Shown: positions 30,231 to 44,121 of the stretch, in pieces | How positions within the stretch are numbered: the first letter of the stretch is position 1 | Layout of the letters: each line of letters opens with the position of its first letter | Origin: Pseudomonas phenolilytica | GTDB taxonomy: Bacteria; Pseudomonadota; Gammaproteobacteria; Pseudomonadales; Pseudomonadaceae | Assembly (NCBI RefSeq): GCF_021432765.1 | Contig: NZ_CP058908.1 | Location: forward strand, 192,001-256,000 | Reading direction: 5' to 3' | Length of the DNA: 64,000 nt | Position numbers and translations under genes: made by a program | The notes under the pieces: model-generated | Databases searched by the model: none | Told to the model about the DNA's origin: nothing | What the model saw: the letters and a program-made list of their open reading frames with translations, nothing else

Positions 30231-30287
30231 TCCGTGCCGCCGGCAGCCGAGCGCGCCGGCGCCTGCAGTCGCATCGAGGATGCCGAG

Positions 30288-31084
30288 ATGACCGATTTCC
30301 AGACCATCGAACTGAACAAAGACGCGCGCGGCGTGGCCACGCTCTGGCTCAACCGCGCGGACAAGAACAATGCATTCGACGCCCAGGTGATCGGCGAACT
30401 GAACGCAGCGCTGGCCCAGGTGCAGGACGATGCGGGCATCCGCTTCCTCATCCTGCGCGGGCGCGGCAAGCATTTCTCTGCTGGCGCGGATCTGGGCTGG
30501 ATGCGTGAGTCGGCCAAACTCGACTACCAGGCGAACCTGGCTGACGCCCACGAACTCGGCGAGCTGATGCAGCGCCTTTACCAGCTGCCGCAGCCGACCC
30601 TGGCCGTGGTACAGGGCGCGGCCTTTGGCGGCGCGTTGGGGCTGATCGCCTGCTGCGACATGGCCATCGGCGCCCGCGACGCACTGTTCTGCCTGTCGGA
30701 AGTTCGCATCGGCCTGGCGCCGGCGGTGATCAGCCCGTACGTGGTCAAGGCCATCGGCGAGCGCGCCACCCGCCGCTACGCGCTGACCGCCGAACGTTTC
30801 GACGGCGCACGTGCCCGCGAACTCGGCCTGCTCGCAGAAACCTACCCGGCCAGTGAGCTGGACGCCGCGCTGGAGCAATGGGTCGACAACCTGCTGCTCA
30901 ACAGCCCGCAGGCGCTCAAGGCCTGCAAGGACCTGCTGCTGGAAGTGGGCGATGGCGATTTCAGCGCAGACCTGCGCCAGACCACCGAACAGGCCATTGC
31001 CCGCCTGCGCACCAGCCCGGAAGGTCAGGAAGGCCTGAGCGCCTTTCTGGAAAAACGCACGCCCGCCTGGCAGGAGAAGAAGTG

Positions 31085-31085
<1 letters not shown>
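30288..31085 (+). CDS. liuC: Methylglutaconyl-CoA hydratase
   Basis: An enoyl-CoA hydratase-family enzyme giving HMG-CoA in the leucine pathway. It has 265 residues. Crotonase signatures GKHFSAGADLGWM and VQGAAFGGALGLIACCDMAIGARDALFCLSEVRIGLAP are present. ATG 30288 has AGGA seven bases upstream; an earlier open frame from 30234 has no good site. The stop overlaps the liuD start. Confidence 0.92.
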
Positions 31086-32995
<1,910 letters not shown>

Positions 32996-33005
32996 CGGTC
33001 GCCAA

Positions 33006-33085
33006 GGTGGACAAGGCTTCGCCGTTGTCCACCCTACGCACGAACGCAAGGCCTTAGGGTGGAAAACGCCGCAGGCTTTTCCACC
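33006..33085. repeat. GTAG-type REP hairpin pair, copy B (reversed order)
   Basis: Between liuD and liuE. The first stem is GGTGGACAA/TTGTCCACC followed by CTAC; after 16 bp comes TTAG and the stem GGTGGAAAA/TTTTCCACC. Compared with the other copies the two halves are in the opposite order, so the GTAG ends face each other. The A-to-C change in the first stem is matched by T-to-G on the other arm. Confidence 0.8.
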
Positions 33086-33156
33086 GGTAGCCGGACGCCT
33101 CGGCTGACACACATGAACCGGTGAGCCGACCAATCGCGCTCGCCCCTGGAGGACAT

Positions 33157-34056
33157 ATGAGCCTGCCCAAACAGGTCCGGCTGGTGGAAGTCGGCCCGCG
33201 TGACGGTCTGCAGAACGAGCAGCAGCCGATCAGCGTGGCGGACAAGGTGCGTCTGGTCGACGACCTGAGCGCCACCGGGCTGTCCTATATCGAAGTCGGC
33301 AGCTTCGTCTCGCCCAAGTGGGTGCCACAAATGGCGGGCTCCGCCGAAGTCTTCGCGCAGATCCAGCGCAAGGCCGGGGTCACTTACGCGGCGCTGACGC
33401 CGAACATGAAGGGCCTGGAGGCGGCCGCCGAGGCCGGCGTGAAGGAAGTCGCGGTGTTCGGTGCGGCCTCCGAAGCTTTCTCGCAGAAGAACATCAACTG
33501 CTCCATCGCCGAGAGCCTGGCACGCTTCGCGCCTTTGATGGAGGCTGCCCGCGAACACGACATTCGCGTGCGTGGCTACGTTTCCTGCGTGCTCGGCTGC
33601 CCTTACGAGGGTGAGGTCTCGCCAGCCAAGGTCGCCGAAGTGGCCCGCGAGCTGTATGCCATGGGCTGCTACGAGGTTTCCCTGGGCGACACCATCGGCA
33701 CCGGCACACCGGGCAAGACCCGCACGCTGTTCGATACCGTAGCCCGCGAAGTGCCGCGCGAACGGTTGGCCGGGCATTTCCACGACACCTACGGCCAGGC
33801 GCTGGCGAATATCTATGCGAGCCTCTTGGAAGGCATCGCGGTGTTCGACAGCTCGGTCGCCGGCCTCGGCGGTTGCCCTTACGCCAAAGGCGCCAGCGGC
33901 AATGTCGCCAGCGAAGACGTGCTGTACATGTTCAACGGGCTGGACATAGCCACCGGCATCGACCTCGATGCCCTGATCGCTGCTGGCGACCGCATCAGCC
34001 GCGTGCTGGGCCGTGTCAACGGCTCGCGGGTGGCGCGCGCCCGCCATGCAGGCTGA
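33157..34056 (+). CDS. liuE: Hydroxymethylglutaryl-CoA lyase
   Basis: Cleaves HMG-CoA to acetyl-CoA and acetoacetate, the last liu step. It has 299 residues. [15 protein letters not shown] opens the TIM barrel, and the HMGL signature with the catalytic cysteine is [20 protein letters not shown] 33157 has GGAGGA just upstream. Acetoacetate made here is used by the next three genes. Confidence 0.95.
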   Translation: MSLPKQVRLVEVGPRDGLQNEQQPISVADKVRLVDDLSATGLSYIEVGSFVSPKWVPQMAGSAEVFAQIQRKAGVTYAALTPNMKGLEAAAEAGVKEVAVFGAASEAFSQKNINCSIAESLARFAPLMEAAREHDIRVRGYVSCVLGCPYEGEVSPAKVAEVARELYAMGCYEVSLGDTIGTGTPGKTRTLFDTVAREVPRERLAGHFHDTYGQALANIYASLLEGIAVFDSSVAGLGGCPYAKGASGNVASEDVLYMFNGLDIATGIDLDALIAAGDRISRVLGRVNGSRVARARHAG

Positions 34057-34139
34057 TCGGCATCGTTGTTGCATTGACGCATTCAGCCTGTGGCCGGTTC
34101 AGCCGCGGGCACGGACACAACAATAAGTAGAGGTATTTC

Positions 34140-34835
34140 ATGAACAAGCTCTACCCCAGCGCTGCCCACGCCCTGGAAGGCCTGGTCGAGGACGGCATGA
34201 CGCTCGCCGTCGGCGGCTTCGGCCTGTGCGGCATCCCCGAAGCATTGATCGCCGCCTTGCGCGACTCCGGCAAGAAGAACCTTACCGCCATCAGCAACAA
34301 CGCCGGCGTCGACGGCTTCGGCCTCGGCCTGCTGCTGGAAACGCGGCAGATCAGCAAGATGGTTTCCTCCTACGTGGGCGAGAACAAGGAGTTCGAGCGC
34401 CAGTACCTGGCCGGCGAGCTGCAGCTGGAGTTCACCCCGCAAGGCACGCTGGCCGAGAAGCTGCGTGCCGGCGGCGCGGGCATCCCGGCGTTCTACACCA
34501 GGACCGGCTACGGCACGCTGGTGGCCGAGGGCAAGGAAACCCGCCAGTTCAACGGCGAGTGGTACGTGATGGAGGAATCGCTGACCGCCGATATCGCGCT
34601 GGTCAAGGCCTGGAAGGCCGACAAGGCGGGCAACCTGCTGTTTCGCAAGACCGCGCGCAACTTCAACCCGCTGGCGGCGATGGCCGGCAAGGTCTGCGTC
34701 GTCGAGGTGGAGGAGATCGTCGAGACCGGCGAGCTGGACCCGGACCAGATCCATCTGCCGGGCATCTATGTGCAACGCATCGTGCACAACCCGAGCCCGG
34801 AAAAGCGCATCGAAAAACGCACGGTGAGGAGCTGA
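34140..34835 (+). CDS. 3-oxoacid CoA-transferase subunit A
   Basis: Activates acetoacetate to acetoacetyl-CoA together with the next gene's product. It has 231 residues. The CoA-transferase I signature [13 protein letters not shown] is near residue 21, and [14 protein letters not shown] and [15 protein letters not shown] regions follow. The donor (succinyl-CoA or acetyl-CoA) cannot be told from sequence here, so ScoA and AtoD are both possible names. It is four bases upstream of subunit B and downstream of liuE. Confidence 0.9.
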   Translation: MNKLYPSAAHALEGLVEDGMTLAVGGFGLCGIPEALIAALRDSGKKNLTAISNNAGVDGFGLGLLLETRQISKMVSSYVGENKEFERQYLAGELQLEFTPQGTLAEKLRAGGAGIPAFYTRTGYGTLVAEGKETRQFNGEWYVMEESLTADIALVKAWKADKAGNLLFRKTARNFNPLAAMAGKVCVVEVEEIVETGELDPDQIHLPGIYVQRIVHNPSPEKRIEKRTVRS

Positions 34836-34839
34836 GACC

Positions 34840-35469
34840 ATGGCCTGGACACGTGAACAGATGGCGCAACGCGCCGCCCAGGAGCTGCAGGACGGCTTCT
34901 ACGTCAACCTCGGTATCGGCCTGCCGACCCTGGTCGCCAACTACATCCCCGAAGGCATGGACGTCTGGCTGCAGAGCGAGAACGGCCTGCTCGGCATCGG
35001 CCCCTTCCCCACCGAAGAAGAGATCGACCCCGATCTGATCAACGCCGGCAAGCAGACCGTCACCGCCCTGCCCGGCTCGAGCTTCTTCGACAACGCGCAG
35101 AGCTTCGCCATGATCCGCGGCGGCCACATCAACCTGGCCATCCTCGGCGCCATGCAGGTGTCGGAAAAGGGCGACCTGGCCAACTGGATGATCCCCGGCA
35201 AGATGGTCAAGGGCATGGGCGGCGCGATGGACCTGGTGGCCGGCGTCAAGCGCGTCGTGGTGCTGATGGAGCACACCGCCAAGGGCGGTGAGCACAAGAT
35301 CCTGCCGGCCTGCGACCTGCCGTTGACCGGCGTTGGCGTGGTCGACCGGATCATCACCGACCTCGGCGTGCTGGACGTCACCGAGCAGGGCCTGAAGCTG
35401 GTGGAGCTGGCCGAAGGCGTCAGCTTCGAGGAGCTGCAAGAGGCCACCGGCTGCCCGATCCAGCGCTGA
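34840..35469 (+). CDS. 3-oxoacid CoA-transferase subunit B
   Basis: Partner of the preceding subunit. It has 209 residues. The catalytic glutamate lies in the conserved [10 protein letters not shown], with [17 protein letters not shown] before it and [29 protein letters not shown] after it. Both subunits are separate, as is usual in bacteria (fused in animal SCOT). Confidence 0.92.
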   Translation: MAWTREQMAQRAAQELQDGFYVNLGIGLPTLVANYIPEGMDVWLQSENGLLGIGPFPTEEEIDPDLINAGKQTVTALPGSSFFDNAQSFAMIRGGHINLAILGAMQVSEKGDLANWMIPGKMVKGMGGAMDLVAGVKRVVVLMEHTAKGGEHKILPACDLPLTGVGVVDRIITDLGVLDVTEQGLKLVELAEGVSFEELQEATGCPIQR

Positions 35470-35628
35470 ACCGTATGCGCGCAATGCCCGGCGCCCGCCG
35501 CCGGCATTGCACGCCACGCCGGGGACTGGCGCCAGCACTGGCCAGTCACCTGCGCGACCGTATACTCGCCGTCGAACGCGCCCGCTGCATTGCGTCGCGG
35601 CAACGCCATTTCCGATCTGGAGTTCGTC

Positions 35629-36810
<1,182 letters not shown>

Positions 36811-36879
36811 GCGGCACGTGATCCCTCGTTCGCACCGCGCACCGGTGCGGACGAGCGCGACCGGACATCGAGAACGAGC

Positions 36880-37278
36880 ATGGCTAAACAGACCTACAGC
36901 ATTTCCGACCTGGCCAACGAGCTGGACATCACCACCCGCGCCATCCGCTTCTACGAAGAACAGGGCATGCTCACCCCGACCCGCCGCGGCCAGGAGCGCA
37001 TCTACACGCCCAAGGATCGCGTCACGCTGAAGCTGATCCTGCGCGGCAAGCGCATCGGCTTCTCGCTAGCCGAATGCAAAACGCTGATCGAGCTTTACGA
37101 CCCCAAGGCCGGCAACCAGAAACAGCTGAACATCATGCTGCAGATGATCGCCGAGCGCCGCCAGCAACTGGAGCAGCAGCTACTCGACATCCAGCAGATG
37201 CAGCTGGAGCTGGACACCGCCGAGGAGCGCTGCCGCAGCGCGCTGCAGAGCACACTGGCGAAGCAGACGGCCGGCTGA
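36880..37278 (+). CDS. liuR: MerR-family regulator LiuR
   Basis: A 132-residue MerR protein: winged-helix N-terminus YSISDLANELDITTRAIRFYEEQGMLTPTRRGQERIYTPKDR, then a coiled-coil C-terminal helix rich in Gln and Leu (ERRQQLEQQLLDIQQMQLELDTAEERC). No metal-binding cysteine cluster is present, which fits an acyl-CoA-type sensor. In P. aeruginosa liuR precedes liuA; here it lies at the 3' end of the locus, after the thiolase. Likely target: the palindrome at 27280. Confidence 0.85.
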   Translation: MAKQTYSISDLANELDITTRAIRFYEEQGMLTPTRRGQERIYTPKDRVTLKLILRGKRIGFSLAECKTLIELYDPKAGNQKQLNIMLQMIAERRQQLEQQLLDIQQMQLELDTAEERCRSALQSTLAKQTAG

Positions 37279-37334
37279 GGGTGCGTTCGGCCACTGCAGC
37301 CCTGCATTCCAGTCAGTCCAGAACTCGAGAAAAG

Positions 37335-37461
37335 ACTCCAGAAAACTGGACACCCCGCCTTGTCGGTGTACGGCTTTGCAGACACTCTTGAGCAACTCGG
37401 CCGGAAACGCACGGTCCTAACGCCCGTAGCCAAGCGAAGCGGCATAGGCACGCTATCTGCA
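37335..37461 (+). promoter_or_regulatory. Putative activator site and sigma54 promoter of the 37593 regulator
   Basis: In the 314-bp liuR-regulator gap, an inverted repeat ACTCC-N8-GGACA at 37335-37352 is followed 93 bp later by TAGGCACGCTATCTGCA (37445-37461), which has the sigma54 GG-N10-GC spacing. The layout matches that at the esterase and porin genes, suggesting autoregulation. Inference only; the promoter has two departures from consensus. Confidence 0.45.
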
Positions 37462-37592
37462 AACGATCTTTCCCACGACACATGTCTGCCGTGGCGCACC
37501 CGGGCGATGTCCGCACCCACGCCGAGTTTCGCTGACTGCCGCCCGCATCAGACGGGCATTCCAATAATGGCTGCAGAGAGAACCGAACCGCC

Positions 37593-39092
<1,500 letters not shown>

Positions 39093-39177
39093 GCGGTGGC
39101 GTCACGCACGCGTGTTCTGCCTGATCTATCGTTCTGTTCAGGGTGGCGATACCCGTCACCGCTCGGGAGCGACGACG

Positions 39178-39576
39178 ATGACTGAGGATATTGGCAAGCT
39201 GGTGCTGCGCCTGGCGCTGGGCGTGCTGATGCTGCTGCACGGCATTTCGAAAGTGGTCAACGGCGTGGACGGCATCGTCGGCATGGTCACCGGCCTCGGC
39301 CTGCCTGCCGCGGTTGCCTATGGTGTGTATCTGGGCGAGGTGGTCGGCCCGCTGCTGGTGATCGTCGGACTGTACACGCGCGTCGGCGCCCTGCTGATCG
39401 CCGGCAACATGCTTTTCGCCCTGCTGCTGGCGCACCGGGCCGAGCTGTTCACGCTGGCCCCCACCGGCGGCTGGGCGCTCGAACTGCAGGGAATGTTCCT
39501 GTTCGGCGCGGTGGCCGTCCTGCTGCTCGGCGCCGGGCGTTTCAGCGTCGGCGGAACGAGCGGACGCTTCAACTAG
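39178..39576 (+). CDS. DoxX family membrane protein
   Basis: A 132-residue protein with four hydrophobic segments (LVLRLALGVLMLLHGISKV; AVAYGVYLGEVVGPLLVIVG; LLIAGNMLFALLLAH; MFLFGAVAVLLLG), the DoxX topology with the conserved early His-Gly. DoxX proteins are quinone-linked or redox-associated membrane components of mostly unknown function. It lies 85 bp after the sigma54 activator. A weak GG-N10-GC sequence occurs at 39096-39112. Confidence 0.85.
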   Translation: MTEDIGKLVLRLALGVLMLLHGISKVVNGVDGIVGMVTGLGLPAAVAYGVYLGEVVGPLLVIVGLYTRVGALLIAGNMLFALLLAHRAELFTLAPTGGWALELQGMFLFGAVAVLLLGAGRFSVGGTSGRFN

Positions 39577-39582
39577 CGCGAC

Positions 39583-39766
39583 TGTCCGGCTGCACGGACA
39601 CCTTCCAGCGCGCTGGACATCGACCCGCGCCCCGGCCTGGCACGCCCTGGTGGCAGGCCCCTCCCCGATTCTTCCTTCACCCCGCGACGCAGAGCGGCCG
39701 GTACGCCATGGGCGACCGGCCGTCGCGTTGCCGTGCGCGATACACGCCGCTGGCATGGCGCTGGCT
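39583..39766 (+). promoter_or_regulatory. Two putative activator sites and a sigma54 promoter before the esterase
   Basis: TGTCC-N8-GGACA (39583-39600) is followed in tandem by CTTCC-N8-GGACA (39602-39619), centres 19 bp apart. About 130 bp downstream lies CTGGCATGGCGCTGGCT (39750-39766), with GG-N10-GC spacing and TGGCA at -24, 80 bp before the esterase ATG. Such geometry is typical for enhancer-dependent sigma54 promoters. Confidence 0.55.
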
Positions 39767-39846
39767 TGAGCGGCGTAGTGCCCACTTGAGCGGCCTCGCA
39801 CCGCTGCGGCGCGCTTCGTCCGACAACAACAAGAAGGAAGCCTCGC

Positions 39847-41541
39847 ATGATCGTTCATCCCGTCATCGCCTCGATCCGGCGCCTCACGCCACTGACACTG
39901 GCCCTGTGGTTTGCCAGCCCGACGCATGCCGCCGACTGCACCGCGCTGCTCGGCAGCGAGATACCGGCCGCGGCCATCGGCCTGCCCACGCGGGGCGCGC
40001 AGGTCGTAGCGGCCAACGCCATGGCGGCCGGCGGCACTGCGCCGCAGGCCTTCGGTGCCTATTGCGACGTCAGCGCCGAGATTCGCCCCATCGACCGCGC
40101 CGCACCGCCCATCCGCCTGCGCCTGGCGCTGCCCGAGCAGTGGAACCGCAAGGCGCTGATGCTCGGCGGTGGCGGCTACAACGGCACCCTGCCGAACGTT
40201 GCCGGCAATGTCCCCGCCGGCCCGCTGGACCAGCCCACGCCGCTCGGCCGGGGCTACGCCGTGTTCGGCAGCGACTCCGGGCACGCCTTCGATCCGCTCA
40301 GCCCCGGGGGCTTTGCCTGGAACGACGAGGCCCTGGCCAACTACGCCCACGACGCGCTGAAGAAGACCCGCGATGCCGCCGTCTACCTGATCCGGCAGCG
40401 CTACGGTGCAGCCCCCGAACGCAGCTACTTCGCCGGCGGCTCTACCGGGGGGCGCGAGGCACTGGCCGTGGCGCAGCAGTGGCCGACCGACTTCCACGGC
40501 GTGATCGCCCTTTACCCCGCCTACAACGCCCTGGCACTGGACCTGCAGTTCGGCCGCATCACCCGTGCGCTCGCCGCGCCCGGCGCCTTTCCCAGCCTGG
40601 AGCAGCGCGCCGCGCTGCTGGAAGCGGCGATGCAGGCCTGCGACGGACTGGATGGCGTACGCGACGGCGTGATCAGCCATCAAGCCGCCTGCAACGCACG
40701 TTTCGATCCGGCCCGCGCCAAACTCGACGGCCGACCGCTGCGCTGCCCGGACGGAGCCGATAGCTCGCCGCGCTGCCTGTCGGACGCGCAGATCCGCGCA
40801 CTGCGGGTATTCAACACACCGATCCGCTTCGGCTTCCCGCTGGCCAGCGGCGAAACCCATTACCCTGGCTTCAACACCTGGGGCACTGACCTCGGCCGGC
40901 CGGGGGAAGGCCTGCAGCTGGTAGTCAACCGCCTGGGCCTCAACACCCTGCAGCCGACCTACCCGATGCCCGTGCACGGCACCGGCTTCGCCGATGGCGC
41001 GCCCTACCACGCCGGCTTCTGGGATGAGTGGGTGCGCCACTTCGTGACGCGCAATCCCACCTTCAACTCGCTGACCCTCGATCCGCAGAACCCCGGCCCC
41101 TGGCAGGCGCGCATCAGCGAGCTGTCGCTGCGTCAGGACGTCAATGAGACCGATCTCTCCGCCTTCGCTAACAACGGCGGCAAGCTGCTCATGGCCCATG
41201 GCACCTCCGACCAGCTGGTAAGCACCCGCGCCAGCGCCCAGTACTACCAACGCATCCGCCGCGACATGGGGCCGGGCAGGACGCGTCAGTTCATGCGCTA
41301 CTACGAGATCCCCGGCTACGGCCATGCCGCCAGCACGGTATTCAATGCCGCCTGGGACTCGCTTACCGCGTTGGAGAACTGGGTCGAGCGCGGCATCGCC
41401 CCGCGCCGCCAGATCGTCGCCGACAGCGCCGGCGTACCAGGACGCACCCGCCCACTATGCGAGTACCCGGGCTGGCCGAAGTACGTCGGCAAGGGTGCCG
41501 TAGATGCCGCCTCCAGCTTCGTCTGCGTGAACGCCCGCTGA
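39847..41541 (+). CDS. Secreted tannase/feruloyl-esterase family hydrolase
   Basis: A 564-residue alpha/beta hydrolase of the tannase family with a signal peptide ending THA (about residue 28), so it acts outside the cytoplasm. The nucleophile Ser199 is in FAGGSTGGREAL, the likely acid Asp in AHGTSDQLVS, and His493 in GYGHAAST. Most tannase-family enzymes have cysteines beside the Ser and His (the CS-D-HC disulfide); both positions are non-Cys here. Ester substrate unknown; an aromatic ester is plausible given the adjacent OprD-type porin. Confidence 0.85.
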   Translation: MIVHPVIASIRRLTPLTLALWFASPTHAADCTALLGSEIPAAAIGLPTRGAQVVAANAMAAGGTAPQAFGAYCDVSAEIRPIDRAAPPIRLRLALPEQWNRKALMLGGGGYNGTLPNVAGNVPAGPLDQPTPLGRGYAVFGSDSGHAFDPLSPGGFAWNDEALANYAHDALKKTRDAAVYLIRQRYGAAPERSYFAGGSTGGREALAVAQQWPTDFHGVIALYPAYNALALDLQFGRITRALAAPGAFPSLEQRAALLEAAMQACDGLDGVRDGVISHQAACNARFDPARAKLDGRPLRCPDGADSSPRCLSDAQIRALRVFNTPIRFGFPLASGETHYPGFNTWGTDLGRPGEGLQLVVNRLGLNTLQPTYPMPVHGTGFADGAPYHAGFWDEWVRHFVTRNPTFNSLTLDPQNPGPWQARISELSLRQDVNETDLSAFANNGGKLLMAHGTSDQLVSTRASAQYYQRIRRDMGPGRTRQFMRYYEIPGYGHAASTVFNAAWDSLTALENWVERGIAPRRQIVADSAGVPGRTRPLCEYPGWPKYVGKGAVDAASSFVCVNAR

Positions 41542-41586
41542 CCCGGGACAGGTGGCGGCCAGCGTCGTGCGCGCTGCCGCCACCGC

Positions 41587-41760
41587 CGTCCGCGATGCTG
41601 GACACCCGCGGCCCGCATCGATCCGACGCTGAACATGTCCGCCGAACTGGACGCTCTGCACACCAGCCGTATTAGCTCATGCCCGAGCCACGCACCAGCT
41701 CTAGCACGGGCCTCAGCGCATAGCGATTGCGCCACCGGGCCGGCTGGCACGGCTTTCGCT
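41587..41760 (+). promoter_or_regulatory. Two putative activator sites and a sigma54 promoter before the porin
   Basis: CGTCC-N8-GGACA (41587-41604) and TGTCC-N8-GGACG (41636-41653) precede CTGGCACGGCTTTCGCT (41744-41760). The latter departs from the sigma54 consensus YTGGCACGRNNNTTGCW at one position only and has exact GG-N10-GC spacing. It is 53 bp before the porin ATG. The site-to-promoter distance (about 90-140 bp) suits an enhancer. Confidence 0.65.
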
Positions 41761-41813
41761 CAGGACTGGCAGCCGCGCGAACGCGGCGCAGAACAACAAC
41801 AAGAGGAAATCCC

Positions 41814-43076
41814 ATGCGACTCAAGCAAACCGTCGTCTGCCCACTGCTGTGCGGCAGCGCCGTTCTGATCGCCACCGGCCCCACAAACGCCGCCTTCATC
41901 GAAGACAGCAAAGCCAGCGTGGACCTGCGCAACTTCTACATGAACCGCGACTTCCGCTCCGGCGACGGGCAGTCCAAGGCCGAGGAATGGGCACAGGGCT
42001 TCATGCTGAAAATGGAGTCCGGCTACACCGAAGGCCCGATCGGCTTCGGCCTCGACGCCATCGGCCTCCTCGGCGTGAAGCTCGACTCCAGCCCCGACCG
42101 CGTCGGCACCGGTATCCTGCAGAGCGACCGCGAAGCACCCAACCGCGCCCAGGACGACTACGGCTCGGCCGGCCTCACGGCCAAGGCGAGGCTTTCGCAA
42201 ACCACCCTGCATGTCGGCACCATGCAACCGCTGATTCCAGTGCTGATGCGCAACGACAGCCGCCTGCTGCCACAGACCTTCCGCGGCGCGTGGCTGCAGA
42301 GCAAGGAAATCGACGGCCTGACGCTCGATGTGGGCAGGCTCGACCGGGTCAACCAGCGCAACTCATCGGACAACGAGGAAATGACCGCCTTCAACGGCGG
42401 CCTGCGTAACATCCGCTTCGGTCGGCAGACCACCAGCGACGAGTTCCTCTTCGCCGGCGGCCGCTACGCCTGGACCCCGGAACTGAGCAGCAGCTACTAC
42501 TACGGCGGGCTGGACGGCATCTACAAGGAACACAACTTCGGCCTGCTCCACGTACTGCCGCTCGGCGACAAACAGAGTTTCAAAACCGACCTGCGCTACG
42601 TGCACCAGACCGATGACGGCGGCAGCAACGTCGACGCCGACACCTTCGGCGCGATGTTCACCTACCGCATCGGCGGCCACGCCTTCGGCGCCGGCTACCA
42701 GCAAGTCTCCGGCGACACCGGCTTCGCCTACATCGCCGGCAGCGACAACTCACTGCTCAACCTGGTGCAGATCAACGACTTCGGCAACGAGGACGAACGC
42801 TCCTGGCAGGTCCGCTACGACTACGACTTCGCCGCCCTCGGCATCCCCGGCTTAACCCTCATGACCCGCTACCTCTCCGGCGATAACGTCGACCGCGGCG
42901 CTGGAGCCGGCGAAGGCAAGACCTGGGAGCGCAACACCGACCTCGCCTACGTGTTCCAGAGCGGCCCACTGAAAAACCTCGGCCTAAAACTGCGCAACGC
43001 CACCACCCGCAGCAACTTCCAGAACGACCTCGACGAGAACCGAGTGATCATCAGCTACAGCGTACCGCTCTGGTAA
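41814..43076 (+). CDS. OprD-family outer-membrane porin
   Basis: A substrate-specific porin of 420 residues. The signal peptide ends TNA; the mature part begins AFIEDSKASVDLRNFYMNRDF, the typical OprD start, and includes KAEEWAQGFMLKMESGYTEGPIGFGLDAIGLLGVKLD and the C-terminal IISYSVPLW with a terminal aromatic residue. OprD-family members take up amino acids (OccD) or carboxylates and aromatic acids (OccK). With the esterase and the sigma54 activator next door, an OccK-like carboxylate channel is inferred. ATG 41814 has AAGAGGAA upstream. Confidence 0.92.
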   Translation: MRLKQTVVCPLLCGSAVLIATGPTNAAFIEDSKASVDLRNFYMNRDFRSGDGQSKAEEWAQGFMLKMESGYTEGPIGFGLDAIGLLGVKLDSSPDRVGTGILQSDREAPNRAQDDYGSAGLTAKARLSQTTLHVGTMQPLIPVLMRNDSRLLPQTFRGAWLQSKEIDGLTLDVGRLDRVNQRNSSDNEEMTAFNGGLRNIRFGRQTTSDEFLFAGGRYAWTPELSSSYYYGGLDGIYKEHNFGLLHVLPLGDKQSFKTDLRYVHQTDDGGSNVDADTFGAMFTYRIGGHAFGAGYQQVSGDTGFAYIAGSDNSLLNLVQINDFGNEDERSWQVRYDYDFAALGIPGLTLMTRYLSGDNVDRGAGAGEGKTWERNTDLAYVFQSGPLKNLGLKLRNATTRSNFQNDLDENRVIISYSVPLW

Positions 43077-43114
43077 TGACTTGCCCGTAGCAGCCACGCC
43101 GGGGCATGACGATG

Positions 43115-43163
43115 CGTAGTCACCTGCCCCAGACAAAAAGGGGTTAGCTTTCGCTAACCCCTT
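43115..43163. repeat. Direct repeat DR1 (copy of tRNA-Met terminator)
   Basis: A 49-bp sequence matching 44064-44112 at 45 of 49 positions without gaps. It contains the hairpin GGGGTTAGC-TTTC-GCTAACCCC (43140-43161) with AAAAA on its left, so the longer T tract is on the minus strand, as expected for a copy of the minus-strand tRNA-Met terminator. It now also sits 39 bp after the porin stop, where it could terminate the porin transcript. Confidence 0.85.
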
Positions 43164-43361
43164 TCTCGGCCTGCAACGAATCCTGGGGCATTCGTCGATC
43201 ACGATGACCGTGCGCTATGCACTATGCGCATCTGTCGCCGGACCATCTGGAATCTGCGCTTCGCCTGTCTCCACTTATCCAAAGCGGCCATGCGGTGGTA
43301 TTCGCTTAATGTCCTTGCAGGTATGCTATCAATGATTTCATTGGATTCACTCGGAGGTTCT

Positions 43362-43607
43362 ATGGCCAGCATTACGATCCGAAACCTTGACGACGACCTG
43401 AAGGCGAAATTGCGCGTTGTAGCGGCTAGTCATGGACGCTCGATGGAAGAAGAAGCCCGAATCATCATTCGGCAAGCCCTGTCGCGTCAGGAAAAGCGTG
43501 GCGGACTGGGTACTCGCATTCGCTCCCGTTTTGCTACGCTCGGCGGTGCGGAGCTCGCATTGCCTGAGCGAAAAGATAAGGCCCGAGCAGCGAGCTTCGA
43601 TGAATGA
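43362..43607 (+). CDS. FitA-like ribbon-helix-helix antitoxin
   Basis: An 81-residue protein starting MASITIRNLDDDLKAKLRVVAASHGRSMEEEARIIIRQAL. This is the Arc/RHH fold with the FitA-type opening MASxxIRNL. The C-terminal half (residues 45-81) would wrap the toxin. TCGGAGG lies upstream of the ATG. Its stop overlaps the toxin start as ATGA. Like other VapB/FitA proteins it should repress its own promoter with the toxin. Base composition is lower in GC than its neighbours. Confidence 0.88.
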   Translation: MASITIRNLDDDLKAKLRVVAASHGRSMEEEARIIIRQALSRQEKRGGLGTRIRSRFATLGGAELALPERKDKARAASFDE

Positions 43608-44023
43608 TCTTGCTTGATACCAATGTGTTGTCCGAGCTCATGCGAGCCAAGCCGGCGCCGCAAGTAATTGAGTGGGTCGACGCCCAGCCAGCGAGCGAGT
43701 TAGCGATCAGTGCGATCACTGTTGCGGAGATTCTTTACGGCATTGCCAGAATGCCGGATGGCAAGCGCAAACAAGGGCTGCTCGACATAGCCTCGGCCAT
43801 GTTTGAGGAAGATTTCGCCGGCAATATCCTGCCGTTCGATGCAGACGCAGCCGTCCACTACGCAGAGATTGCTGCCGCGACCGAAGCGAAGGGGCGAATA
43901 GTAGATATGGCAGATGCGCAGATCGCCGCGATTGGACGGCGACACGATGCCATCATCGCGACTCGCAATACCCGTCATTTCGAGCCGTTGGGAGTGGCTT
44001 TGATCGATCCCTGGAGCGAATAG
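43604..44023 (+). CDS. FitB/VapC-like PIN-domain ribonuclease toxin
   Basis: A 139-residue PIN-domain protein. The acidic metal-binding residues are in place: Asp5 in LLDTNVLSE, Glu in SAITVAEILYG, Asp in IVDMADAQIAAIGRRH and the late TRNTRHFEPLGV. It is translationally coupled to the antitoxin by a 4-bp overlap. Toxins of this family cleave RNA, often tRNA. The operon is complete and intact, so it is likely active. Confidence 0.9.
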   Translation: MILLDTNVLSELMRAKPAPQVIEWVDAQPASELAISAITVAEILYGIARMPDGKRKQGLLDIASAMFEEDFAGNILPFDADAAVHYAEIAAATEAKGRIVDMADAQIAAIGRRHDAIIATRNTRHFEPLGVALIDPWSE

Positions 44024-44063
44024 GGGTAACAGCGTTTCGTCTGTAGACAGGGCGTAGTCACTT

Positions 44064-44112
44064 CGTAGTCACCGGCCCAAAACAAAAAGGGGCTAGCTTT
44101 CGCTAACCCCTT
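44064..44112. repeat. Direct repeat DR2: tRNA-Met terminator
   Basis: Contains the hairpin GGGGCTAGC-TTTC-GCTAACCCC (44089-44110). On the minus strand it follows the tRNA-Met 3' end by 9 bp and ends in a T tract, so it is the natural terminator of that tRNA. Its near-copy DR1 lies 949 bp away on the other side of fitAB. Confidence 0.85.
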
Positions 44113-44121
44113 GTTTTTGTA

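Noticed and set aside
39096..39112. GG-N10-GC sequence before the DoxX gene
   Set aside because: The spacing is right, but outside the GG and GC it fits poorly (GT instead of AC after TGGC, ACGC instead of TTGC). In 65% GC DNA such a match is expected by chance. Kept out of the regulon claim.
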